Source: Promethearchaeota archaeon
Lineage (GTDB): Archaea > Asgardarchaeota > Lokiarchaeia > Sigynarchaeales > SOKP01
Length of the DNA stretch: 64,000 nt
Direction of reading: 5' to 3'
NCBI GenBank assembly: GCA_019058515.1
Contig: JAHPYY010000173.1
Span: 62,001 to 126,000 of the forward strand
Shown here: piece after piece, positions 55,922 to 64,000 of the stretch
Position numbering within the stretch: the first letter of the stretch is position 1
Layout: each line of letters begins with the position of its first letter
Made by a program: the position numbers and the translations under genes
The notes under the pieces: model-generated
The model's input: the letters and a program-made list of their open reading frames with translations, nothing else
Database searches by the model: none
Told to the model about the DNA's origin: nothing

Positions 55922-56323
55922 CTATTTTTCTTCGGGATATCTTTTTTTAATCTCTCCTGCGTAATATCTAAATACCGATACTACTTTGCTCAAATCAGCT
56001 ATTTCTCTAGAAGCACCCATTAAAACAAAGCGTCCCGCAGAAGAGAGTATTATAAAACCGTTTTCACCCCTTAGAATGATTTCAAGTACATTGTGATAAC
56101 CAAGCGTCTCTATAGCATCTCCGCCTGATTGAATAACAACAGCAGACAAAGAGGAGAATAAGTCTGGGTTTATGTTATATTCGGGTATTGAGGAAAACGC
56201 CAATCTCAAGCCAGTTTTAGTTATTAAAGCTAACGCTTCCAGATCAGAATATTCTGTAATGTTTGCAAGAAATTTTGATAGAGAATGCGCTTCCTCTGGT
56301 GTAAGCTCTGAGATATTAATCAC
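55922..56323 (-). CDS. Roadblock/LC7 domain protein
   Basis: A 133-residue Roadblock/LC7 protein: helix LSKFLANITEYSDLEALALIT, then KTGLRLAFSS, a central helix (PDLFSSLSAVVIQSGGDAIETLG) and the final strands EIILRGENGFIILSSAGRFVLMGAS. It probably binds a small GTPase. It is transcribed away from the CheA-like gene and is the likely downstream partner of the gelsolin gene, 98 bases apart. Confidence 0.82.
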   Translation of the reverse strand: MINISELTPEEAHSLSKFLANITEYSDLEALALITKTGLRLAFSSIPEYNINPDLFSSLSAVVIQSGGDAIETLGYHNVLEIILRGENGFIILSSAGRFVLMGASREIADLSKVVSVFRYYAGEIKKRYPEEK

Positions 56324-56421
56324 TCTTTACTTTTTTTTAAACAATTGCGTTAGTTTTAATAATAGTAATATAAGAATCTTAATATTTTAATGAATCTGAA
56401 TAATAAGAAAAAATTGAAATT

Positions 56422-57240
56422 TTATCCTAGCTGTTCTTTAAGTTGACTTTTCAATATGTTTTTCTTACTTTTCGGGTCTAAACGACCAGGACTACCTTTG
56501 CCTGTTCTTTTCAAAAATTCTATGGCCATTATTTTGCCTCCCTCTGTAAGAATGCGCGGGGAATAATTCTCAGCAAAAAATACTCCTTCAGGGATTGAAC
56601 CGACTCGAGAAATTTCTTTAGATACTTGCTTTTTCCCCAAAAATGTCTGGACTTTTTCCACGACAGAATAAGCGTAATTCCCAACAACTACTAATTCTCT
56701 TTCATAACCGGATGGAATCTGAATTTCCTCTAACTTTTGCATTATTTGCTCAAAATTTAGCTGAGCCTCATCTTGGAATTGAGCCGTCTTAGATGTTTCT
56801 CCTGTATATAAAGGGCCCTGATTTTGAGTACTTGGTATTGCTCTTTGAGGTCTAGTTTTCGTTCTTCCTGCACTCGGTGTAGCTGAACTTGGAATTCTAA
56901 CCCCACCTCCCATTGGAGCGTTGTCCTCTTTTACTTCCTTGGCTATACCTCCCTCAGTTTTACCCCCAATAATCTTTAGTAAGTCTTGGGGCTCATCCCC
57001 CTCGTCGACCGAACCGGTACTGTAATGTAAACCAACTTGACCTCGTATCTCCTGGCTTCTTTTAGCACCTATGAACTTCGAACGCACATTACTTTCGCTA
57101 CCTATCCATAAAAATACTTTCCGGATGTTATCAGCAACTAATACATAACACTCGTCGGATTGCATTATGTCTTTGATTTGTCCAGATGTAGTTAATTCAG
57201 TAGTTGTCCCATCTGGGTTTACTTTAAAAATTTGAGTCAT
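56422..57240 (-). CDS. Gelsolin-domain protein
   Basis: A 272-residue protein. Residues 1-95 are a single gelsolin-like domain (CYVLVADNIRKVFLWIGSESNVRSKFIGAKRSQEIRG), the family that binds and severs or caps actin filaments in eukaryotes and is established in Asgard archaea. A low-complexity linker (about 100-160) leads to a C-terminal domain of unknown type (YERELVVVGNYAYSVVEKVQTFLGKK, VFFAENYSPRILTEGGKIMAIEFL). The start follows AGGAGACTC. It is close to an actin-related protein gene (4 kb) and next to a Roadblock gene. Confidence 0.83.
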   Translation of the reverse strand: MTQIFKVNPDGTTTELTTSGQIKDIMQSDECYVLVADNIRKVFLWIGSESNVRSKFIGAKRSQEIRGQVGLHYSTGSVDEGDEPQDLLKIIGGKTEGGIAKEVKEDNAPMGGGVRIPSSATPSAGRTKTRPQRAIPSTQNQGPLYTGETSKTAQFQDEAQLNFEQIMQKLEEIQIPSGYERELVVVGNYAYSVVEKVQTFLGKKQVSKEISRVGSIPEGVFFAENYSPRILTEGGKIMAIEFLKRTGKGSPGRLDPKSKKNILKSQLKEQLG

Positions 57241-57409
57241 TCTGAGTCTCCTAAATTAAAGATTTAATTTAATAGAATTACTAATTTTAGAATGATAAAA
57301 GCAATTCTTATATATTCTGAACCGATTGCTAATATTTATTTTTATTTTTTTGCAAACAATATAATTTTTTTCTCTTAATAAAATTAGGTTATCAACATTA
57401 TTAAACACA

Positions 57410-58686
57410 TTAAGAATTATTAACAGCTTTTAATAAAAATTGTTCGTGTGAAGTTTGGAACACATCCCTTATTCGCACGGGTTGAACCCAGCAACCTCTA
57501 TCGGATAAATTTTGAATAAAACCATCTCCGACTACTTTTCTAAGGATATTTAACGCTCCATTTACATCAACGTTAAGTAGATAATTTGAACCTTGAAATA
57601 GGCCTCGTTTAATCCGTTTTCCAACGAATTTTTTACTTTTTTTTATAGCTCCTAAATCTAATGAGCTATATTTCGAAGTATAGGACTCATCAACCTCGTG
57701 AACTCGAATTCCTACAAGCTGAACTTTATAAGCTATCAACTGTTTAAGCGTTTGAATGGGGATATTCACGAAATTTTGGTTATTTCGCAAACCCATTCTG
57801 ATGTTTTGCTTGACGTTTTTTTATTCTCCTAAACAAATATTTCCTATTTTATGTCTTAAACAGTAACCAACAATCAATTGAGAGGTCTTATGTAAATAAT
57901 CTTTACCACGGAGTATCTCTTTATTGAAATCTTATCGAGTTTCTCGGTCCACTTTAGTTCTTACTTATCTTTGATAGAGAATAGCCTTGCTTTCTGTTTA
58001 TTCCATTGTTGATTGATAGATTTTAAAATCTTGCCAGAGACAATAATAGGTTTAGCATTTCGATTCTCCACTGCAGTTATTAAATTATTCAGACCAAAAT
58101 CAATGGATAAATATGAATCTTGATTTAATTCAGCTTTCTTTGCTTCTTTTTTATAAACAATCTCCACTTCATAAAATCGCTTTCTTGGTAAAATATGTAT
58201 TTGCTGATATCTTTCAAAACTCTTGTTTTTATATTCGGGAATCTTGATTTCAATAGGATTGACAAATTTATGAAAGGATTTTTTAAACAGTTGAGACATT
58301 GTAAGAGTAATTTTATCCTGTGTAATCTTACTATTTTGGTTGTTAAATATTAAGAAGTTTTTGCTCTTTTTCTTGTATTTGGGTGGTCTCGGTCTTCTAT
58401 TGAATTTTCTTTTAACTATTTTCCACTCATTTATCGCATTGAAGAAACTTTTCCAGTTCCTATCTAAGACTTTAAGAATTTGTTGAGAGGTTTGAGCTTT
58501 CAACAAATTATAACGAAAAGATGGTTTCATTATGAAATTTAAATCGTTGTATCGAAGCCAATTCTCTAAATGAAATAAATATTGTCGTACATACCAATTA
58601 GCTTGATTATAGAGTTTCCTAGATATAGAGCATAATAAATTTAAATGCTCAGTTTTAGGAATTCTGAATTTATAAACTAAAATCAT
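57410..58686 (-). pseudogene. tnpB: Decayed TnpB (IS200/IS605 OrfB) gene
   Basis: The N-terminal frame (58686-57961) encodes a TnpB-like start (MILVYKFRIPK) and RuvC-I LSIDFGLNNLITA. It stops at TAA after SIKDK, continues in frame, shifts frame near 57901, and passes another TAA right after ICLGE (RuvC-II Glu). A last open part (57796-57410) has VHEVDESYTSKYSSLD and the RuvC-III DVNGALNIL. Two stops and one frameshift show it is dead. No TnpA gene and no clear insertion ends were found. TnpB proteins are RNA-guided nucleases; no guide RNA was identified here. Confidence 0.88.
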
Positions 58687-58804
58687 CTTAAATCTTACGC
58701 CTCTTTAATATTTTTTAATAAAAATATCAAACGAGTCTCTCGATTTTTATTAAAAACGAGTATTATATTTTAACGTTTTATTTTCAATCTCAATTAACTA
58801 TTCG

Positions 58805-60388
58805 TTAAAGTCTTCTATAATTGGAATTATTAACTAGCTCTTCTAACACGTTATTTATGTTATAAATCATATCCATTGTATTAAATCTTGAACCTATGTT
58901 TTTCTTGCAATGTTCTCCTAATAATCCGTTCAAAAACGCAGCTGAGCAAGCAGATTCAAATGGATCGTTTTCTATTCCTAAAAAACATCCACATAAACCA
59001 GCGAGAACATCGCCAGTTCCTCCAATCGACATTTCTGCACAACCCGTTGTGTTAATTTGTGTTTTTTGACCATTACTAATGTAATCGTAGGTACCTTTAA
59101 CTAACAAGGTAGTTCCTAATTCATAAGCTAGGTTTTGAATTAGTTCTACGCGCTTTTCTACGTAATTATATGATGGCAATTCAAGTTGAGTCATGATTTT
59201 TAATTCTCCTGCGTGAGGAGTTAAAATAATCGGTAAGTGTTTGAGCAGAGGCAAATGATTTTTAACGAGTTTAAGCGCGTCTGCATCTAGTACACACGAT
59301 TTATTAAATTCTCTCATGTATTTAAGTAATTCAACAAGCAGATTCTCCGTTTCTATTTCTTGACCCAACCCAGGACCGATGACGATCACATTTGCCCAGT
59401 CAACCAACCGTTTTAGTTCCTCGTAGCAGTCTAAATTCAACCATTCACCATCGTGCGACCGCACAATCATATTAGGAGAGTAACTTCTCAAAACATTTGC
59501 GATTACTTCAGGTACATATGTAATCACTAAGTCCAAACCAAAATGCACTCCAGTTAACGAGGTGTAAGCAGGGGCTCCAGAATAGTTACGTGATCCTCCT
59601 ATCACCAACATCCTACCAAATTGACCTTTATGATTGTCTAATTTCCTCGTTTTTAAGGTTGGAAGGAGATCTCCCCTTCCTACATAGATCTGTGCCTCTA
59701 AAGGGATACCTATTGATTGAATTGCTAGCTTGTTGATGTATAGGGAGTTCTCGTTTAACCCTTTTTTTGCGCGATGGAAAGATATCGTTAGATCAGATTT
59801 AACTGCTTTATCTTCGACTTCGCCAGTATCAGGATTCATTCCTGAGGGTACATCTATCGAAACCACTGAAATTTTCGCTTGATTACTTATTTCATTGATA
59901 AAGTCTATAGTGGTGGAAATCGGTTCTCTTAATTTACCCTTGATTCCTGTGCCTAGCAGAGCATCTATGATCAATTCGAAGTGGTTTTCTTTATCAAAAA
60001 TAATACCAATTCTCCCAACATCCGTCGAATCCTTAATTATTTCTATATCGACCGAAAAATTTAAAGCGTTAGCCAGAATATTCCAATTTAATCTTGCTTC
60101 AGAAGTTCTGATCTTTTCTGGATTACCAATGAGAACAACCAAGGATTTAATACTAAAAGAGGACAATTGTCTAGCTATAACAAAACCGTCACCACCATTA
60201 TTTCCTGTACCACAAAATATAACCACTCTAGAGTTAGGATTTAAGTTATACCTTTTGAGAATCTCAGAAGCACTAGAATACCCTGCACATTCCATCAATA
60301 ATACCTTGGGTATTCCTAACCATTCAGAATTAGAGTCGAGTCGAGTAATTTCTTTAGAAGATACTTCTTCTTCGCGATTCAAATTCAT
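58805..60388 (-). CDS. nnr: Bifunctional NAD(P)HX epimerase / ADP-dependent dehydratase
   Basis: A 527-residue fusion that repairs hydrated NADH/NADPH. The N-terminal epimerase (about 1-225) has VVIFCGTGNNGGDGFVIAR and SIDVPSGMNPDTGEV. The C-terminal dehydratase (about 240-527) has GQFGRMLVIGGSRNYSGAP, VIGPGLG, VLDADAL, ILTPHAGE and the GGTGDVLAG active-site loop. The length and order are typical of the bacterial and archaeal fusion. A monocistronic gene. Confidence 0.93.
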   Translation of the reverse strand: MNLNREEEVSSKEITRLDSNSEWLGIPKVLLMECAGYSSASEILKRYNLNPNSRVVIFCGTGNNGGDGFVIARQLSSFSIKSLVVLIGNPEKIRTSEARLNWNILANALNFSVDIEIIKDSTDVGRIGIIFDKENHFELIIDALLGTGIKGKLREPISTTIDFINEISNQAKISVVSIDVPSGMNPDTGEVEDKAVKSDLTISFHRAKKGLNENSLYINKLAIQSIGIPLEAQIYVGRGDLLPTLKTRKLDNHKGQFGRMLVIGGSRNYSGAPAYTSLTGVHFGLDLVITYVPEVIANVLRSYSPNMIVRSHDGEWLNLDCYEELKRLVDWANVIVIGPGLGQEIETENLLVELLKYMREFNKSCVLDADALKLVKNHLPLLKHLPIILTPHAGELKIMTQLELPSYNYVEKRVELIQNLAYELGTTLLVKGTYDYISNGQKTQINTTGCAEMSIGGTGDVLAGLCGCFLGIENDPFESACSAAFLNGLLGEHCKKNIGSRFNTMDMIYNINNVLEELVNNSNYRRL

Positions 60389-60512
60389 CTCACTTTATTT
60401 TATAGTTTTCCTAGAATTTATAATTAAATGAAAAGAATGAAAATAGTAGTCTCTTCTAGTTTATCTTGATTGCTCAAGTAACTATTTCACATTAAATCTA
60501 TTATTGCACTAT

Positions 60513-61343
60513 TTAAACAATCTTATTTAAGAGATCCTTATTTTCCCTTTTAAGATATTCTTCTAATAATGGCAATCCGTAAGAAATGATGTGAGAATTT
60601 AAGAATTTTTCTTGTATAGCTTTAGTTAATAACTCCTTGTTTATAGTATCAATTGATTCTAAATATTTGAGTGAAAAATTTACTTCTTCCAAAAAATTAT
60701 CTACCTTATTTCGTATTATCTCTATTTCTCCTTCTTTATTCTTTACTTCTAAAGCCTTTTTTAAAATCGAAGATTCAAACTCTAAATCATTTTCCCATGG
60801 AGTATGCAGAATATTACTGTTGGTATCAAGTATTAACGATTCATTAAAAAGGGTGTTTAAAACATAGGGCTTTAGGAAATAAAAGTCATGAATTATCGAA
60901 ATGTTAAATTTGTGTTTAATGTGTTTAAACTTGATTTCATTAAAATAATTACTTATTAATTCAGATTTTTCATCAGATAATCCTTTCCCTAAAATCTTAA
61001 CTTGATAGTTATAAATTAGTGTGTGTAGTAAGCATATTGCTCCATATCCTCCAAACAAAGATATAATACTACGCAAAGAGAGTGCTTCTTTAAAGTCCTT
61101 TATTTCTTTCGCGGGAATAGTAAACATCTTGTCTATAACTTCATACCCTATAACCTCTCTTTTAATCGGATCTAAAAACACGATAAACGAATGAGAGCAT
61201 ATTATTTCTGAAACCTGAACTTTTACAGTCTTAAAATTATTTTGATTAAAAAGATATTCAGGTAATTCAATCTCTTTTATTGTTTTACATCTTGGACAAG
61301 AAATTTTGACTGTCTCGAATATTTCGTTCATTTGTATTTTCAT
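60513..61343 (-). CDS. Hypothetical zinc-ribbon protein
   Basis: A 276-residue protein. The N-terminus has CPRCKTIKEIELPEYLF, half of a zinc ribbon, with another Cys/His pair in EIICSHSFIVFLDP, a small beta domain also seen in other Asgard proteins. The rest is helical (about 90-276) with charged, possibly coiled-coil segments near the end (EVKNKEGEIEIIRNKVDNFLEEV). It is not recognised further. It is divergent from the UroD-family gene 106 bases away. Confidence 0.65.
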   Translation of the reverse strand: MKIQMNEIFETVKISCPRCKTIKEIELPEYLFNQNNFKTVKVQVSEIICSHSFIVFLDPIKREVIGYEVIDKMFTIPAKEIKDFKEALSLRSIISLFGGYGAICLLHTLIYNYQVKILGKGLSDEKSELISNYFNEIKFKHIKHKFNISIIHDFYFLKPYVLNTLFNESLILDTNSNILHTPWENDLEFESSILKKALEVKNKEGEIEIIRNKVDNFLEEVNFSLKYLESIDTINKELLTKAIQEKFLNSHIISYGLPLLEEYLKRENKDLLNKIV

Positions 61344-61449
61344 AAAATTAATAATAAATAGATATTAACTTCATAATTATATTATAACCAATGTTTATAT
61401 TTTTAATTGAAATTAATGATTAAAATACCATTATAATACCTCTTTCCCT

Positions 61450-62640
61450 ATGTTCAAAATAATAAAGAATATTGTTAAAGGAATGGTTAAGGTAAGATTA
61501 GGAAGGCAATTGAGTGGAAGTGAACGATTTCTACTAACTTCGTTGTATTCTAAAGTTGATCGAATTGCAACTCTAATTACCGCAAGTAATGTTCATCCTC
61601 AATTGATTGATAAAGACTATGATTTCGTCAAACTTACTTCAAATGTAGACGCAAACATAGAATTGTTTGATAAGTTATTAGAAAAATTCCCTAACTTCGA
61701 TGCTGCCGTACCAGCATGCTGGCTTGGATTAGCTGGATGTGGATTAGAAGAGATGGGCACGACAATGCGTATTTCACCCATAATAGAGCCAACACCTCAT
61801 ATTTTTGCTTTAGATCGTATGAAGTTAGAAGATTTATCTTTCCCAAAAATGACTGGAGAATTAGAAAAACGTATTACCTTATGTGCTGAAGTACAAGATC
61901 GTTATCCAAATCTGAATTCACCACCTATATTACTAGGAGCTTTTGATCTTGCAATTTTGCTCCGAGGTGAACGATTAATTTCTGATTTTAGAATCTACAA
62001 GGATTTTATAACAACATCAGATGAGGAGCGAAAAACTAAGATAAAAAAAAGAGGAGATCCTATGTTTTTTTCAAAGCTATTAGAGTTCACTAGTGAAGCG
62101 AGTATCTTTATTGGTAATTTGTATAAAGAAAATGGACTTAATATGCTGGGAGCTGCGTTTGTAGATCAATATGCTAATCCACCTCTTTTGTCTCCTAACG
62201 ATTTTTTAGAATATATTTATCCATATGCGGAAAAAATTTGGCGTAATTTCAAAAGATATAGACCTACATTTGGCTACATGCCCCCCTCACCTAATGTCGC
62301 TAGTGAAATTACCAAATATCCTGCCTTGAGTGGTATTGCTTGTTTCAATAACTATATGTTTCCTCAAGATGACATTGGACTTACACCTCCAGAATACGAC
62401 GAAGAAATGGTTAAATTATCTGAACGAGTTAAGACTCCATATCAATTCCTAATTCATGGAAAGTTTTTGAGAGATGGTACAATTAAGGAATTACAAAATC
62501 AGGTAGTAAGAGTATGTAATCTAGCTTTGAAATACAATGTTCCGATGTCAATAGGTTTTGCGGCAGTTCCGTTGGGCACAGATATTTCAAAAATACATAA
62601 AATATTAGAAATTATAAATACACGCGGGGTTTATGAATAG
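61450..62640 (+). CDS. Uroporphyrinogen decarboxylase-family methyltransferase
   Basis: A 396-residue protein of the UroD/MtaA superfamily (TIM barrel). Family-like parts: ERFLLTSLYSKVDRIA, IEPTPHIFALDRMKLEDL, PPILLGAFDLAILLRGE, FTSEASIFIGNLYKENG and a final VPMSIGFAAVPLGT. These proteins move methyl groups between a corrinoid protein and a thiol or substrate. It overlaps the corrinoid protein gene by one base, so the two act together. Whether it demethylates a methoxy compound or methylates a cofactor is unknown. Confidence 0.8.
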   Translation: MFKIIKNIVKGMVKVRLGRQLSGSERFLLTSLYSKVDRIATLITASNVHPQLIDKDYDFVKLTSNVDANIELFDKLLEKFPNFDAAVPACWLGLAGCGLEEMGTTMRISPIIEPTPHIFALDRMKLEDLSFPKMTGELEKRITLCAEVQDRYPNLNSPPILLGAFDLAILLRGERLISDFRIYKDFITTSDEERKTKIKKRGDPMFFSKLLEFTSEASIFIGNLYKENGLNMLGAAFVDQYANPPLLSPNDFLEYIYPYAEKIWRNFKRYRPTFGYMPPSPNVASEITKYPALSGIACFNNYMFPQDDIGLTPPEYDEEMVKLSERVKTPYQFLIHGKFLRDGTIKELQNQVVRVCNLALKYNVPMSIGFAAVPLGTDISKIHKILEIINTRGVYE

Positions 62641-63269
62641 TGACACTAGATAAAATGATTGCTGAAGGGGATATCTACAGTATTCAAGAGGCTGTTGAAA
62701 ATGTGTTGAAAAATTCGGCCCCGATGGATGTTTTAAACGATTTAATTTCGGGACTACGCTTAGCGGGAGAATTATATCAGAAAGAAGAGATTTATATCGT
62801 CGATATTATGGTTGCTGCTGAAGCATTTAAAGAGGCGATGCAAATATTAGAACCTAAACTTGGAGAAAAGAAAAGAAGCTTCATCGGAAAGGTAGTAATA
62901 GGAACTGTACAAGGAGATGTACACGATATAGGAAAAAATCTAGTTGCGATAATGCTTGAATCTTCAGGTTTTGAAGTTATCGATATTGGAACAGATGTGA
63001 CACCTGAGCAATTTGTTAAAGCCGTTTCAGAACATAATCCTCAAATACTTGGTATGTCTGCAATGTTAACAACCACGATGTTAGAAATGGAAAACATCAT
63101 AAAAGCTTTAGAGGAGGCAGGGAAGCGGAACGATCTTATAATAATGGTGGGTGGGGCTCCAATATCGAATAGATATGCAGAATCCATCGGTGCAGACATC
63201 TATTCTAGCGAATTGATATCAGCAATTGACAAGGCAAAAAAATTAATACAAAAAAGAAATTCATCCTGA
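62640..63269 (+). CDS. Methyltransferase corrinoid (B12-binding) protein
   Basis: A 209-residue corrinoid protein of the MtbC/MttC type. The helical cap (about 1-78) is followed by a B12-binding Rossmann domain with the DxHxxG motif in QGDVHDIGKN (Asp93, His95, Gly98), whose histidine binds cobalt from below, then FEVIDIGTDV, GMSAML and MVGGAPIS. The GTG at 62640 overlaps the last base of the upstream stop codon; an ATG at 62655 is an alternative. It carries the methyl group for the adjacent UroD-family protein. Confidence 0.9.
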   Translation: MTLDKMIAEGDIYSIQEAVENVLKNSAPMDVLNDLISGLRLAGELYQKEEIYIVDIMVAAEAFKEAMQILEPKLGEKKRSFIGKVVIGTVQGDVHDIGKNLVAIMLESSGFEVIDIGTDVTPEQFVKAVSEHNPQILGMSAMLTTTMLEMENIIKALEEAGKRNDLIIMVGGAPISNRYAESIGADIYSSELISAIDKAKKLIQKRNSS

Positions 63270-63422
63270 GTTATTCAAATCTATTTTCCACTTTCCATTT
63301 GTATGTGTTTTTATTAAGCAATTTCTTTCTTACATTTTTTAGAAAGTTATAAAAACCCAGATGTCATTAAAGATCTTATAGAATTTATTAATTAAACAAA
63401 TGTAAGTATGGGAGATTGCTGT

Positions 63423-64000
63423 CTAGAAGAAAGCCTCCAACACTTTTTTTAATTCTTGAAAGCTACTAACTTCAAATTCTGAACAAAAAGGAGTTTTATT
63501 CTTGTTTCTAACAAAATGAATTGGTTTCATGCCGATGCTGTAAGCAGAATTAAGATTTTCTAATCTATCGTCGATAAATAGACACTCAGTGGATATTTCA
63601 CCTATATCGTTTAAAACGCTCATAAACACTTCAGGATTTGGTTTTCTCATTTTCAACGAGCTGCTAATTCCGATATAGCTAAAGTAATCCAGAATTCCAT
63701 AATTATCTAATAAATTTAGAGACCACCTCTCTACATCGTTCGAAATTATGCCCAATTTGAAATTCGGGATTAATTCATGGGCGACATCTTTAAATTCAGG
63801 ATTCGATACTGAGAAACTATCAAGATATTCCCCTTCGACACCTTTAATCTCATATATAATCCCCAAGTCTTTCCAGAATTGATCCGCGTCGATCTCACCA
63901 AGACTTGCCTTTCTATATATGCGGTATATCTCCTCTTTTGATAAATTAATCCCTTTTTGTTGCAGAAATGGAATTAAAAGATCATATACAAAATTCAAAA
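63423..64000 (-). CDS. HAD-superfamily hydrolase (partial, N-terminus beyond right edge)
   Basis: At least 191 residues of a HAD phosphatase. Visible motifs: II in LGIISNDVERW, III lysine in KMRKPNPEVF, and IV in LFIDDRLENL. The motif I DxD, normally at the very N-terminus before the cap domain, is not in the window, so the TTG at 63998 is not the true start and the gene continues to the right. The cap region (about 1-60) is helical. Substrate unknown; beta-phosphoglucomutase-like or small-molecule phosphatase types are possible. Confidence 0.82.
   Translation of the reverse strand, partial: LNFVYDLLIPFLQQKGINLSKEEIYRIYRKASLGEIDADQFWKDLGIIYEIKGVEGEYLDSFSVSNPEFKDVAHELIPNFKLGIISNDVERWSLNLLDNYGILDYFSYIGISSSLKMRKPNPEVFMSVLNDIGEISTECLFIDDRLENLNSAYSIGMKPIHFVRNKNKTPFCSEFEVSSFQELKKVLEAFF

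Noticed and set aside
57241..57409. Guide RNA (reRNA) of TnpB downstream of the remnant
   Set aside because: The region is AT-rich without a clear conserved hairpin or element end; there is no support beyond position.
1..64000. CRISPR arrays, rRNA and tRNA genes
   Set aside because: I scanned intergenic regions for regular repeats and T-loop-like motifs and found none convincing.

Overview
The window most likely comes from an Asgard archaeon of the Lokiarchaeia (Promethearchaeota) type. The DNA is AT-rich, some genes have strong GGAGG ribosome-binding sites, and archaeal-type TATA boxes are visible. The gene content mixes archaeal genes (CofE of F420 synthesis, archaeal-type AsnRS, TreT), bacterial-type genes (gyrase, glycyl radical enzyme) and eukaryotic-signature families: an actin-related protein, a gelsolin-domain protein, Roadblock/LC7 proteins, Rag/Gtr-like and MglA-like GTPases. 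A selenocysteine gene with a eukaryote-like SECIS in its 3' UTR points the same way, because this feature is described for Lokiarchaeota. The species assignment is inference from gene content.

Layout. 1-7.2 kb: a sugar ABC transporter (substrate-binding protein plus a fused MalF-MalG permease running off the left edge) opposite a trehalose-synthesising glycosyltransferase, then a hypothetical and a GH5 glycosidase of the endoglycoceramidase/steryl-glucosidase type. 7.3-7.9 kb: a peroxiredoxin-like selenoprotein with a UxxU redox motif, encoded across two in-frame TGA codons and followed by a SECIS-like hairpin. 7.9-14.5 kb: a tandem duplication of a three-gene unit (membrane protein, PLP dehydratase, GNAT-like protein) in which both dehydratase copies are broken. 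15-20.8 kb: GPH-type symporter, a Rag-like GTPase and a paralogue with two amber codons, a YkgJ-like protein, a GH172-like protein and a Roadblock protein. 20.9-26.2 kb: gatA-gatB, asnS, cofE. 26.3-33.6 kb: a CG-poor, probably foreign island with a glycyl radical enzyme, a split-barrel flavoprotein, a frameshifted activase, a wHTH regulator and membrane proteins. 33.7-41.1 kb: folP-like, gyrB-gyrA, a membrane protein, a phosphodiesterase and a CheY-like protein. 41.2-57.2 kb: an interrupted MglA-like GTPase, surface and zinc-ribbon proteins, then a minus-strand array (coiled-coil protein, actin-related protein, CHAT-domain protein, PLD-like protein, (alpha/alpha)6 glycosidase, N6-adenine DNA methylase), an AbrB-ACT regulator, a kinase-less CheA-like scaffold, a Roadblock protein and a gelsolin protein. 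57.4-64 kb: a decayed TnpB, the Nnr NADHX-repair enzyme, a zinc-ribbon protein, a UroD-family methyltransferase with its corrinoid protein, and a partial HAD hydrolase.

The strongest candidates for unusual biology are the UxxU selenoprotein with its archaeal SECIS and the CHAT / actin-related protein / coiled-coil gene set. The latter pairs a caspase-like protease-fold protein with a filament-type ATPase and may be an undescribed cytoskeleton-linked protease or effector system. The window also holds many interrupted genes (dehydratases, GTPases, activase, TnpB). Some of these could be assembly errors, and raw-read support is the deciding check for them. I saw no rRNA, tRNA or CRISPR array.
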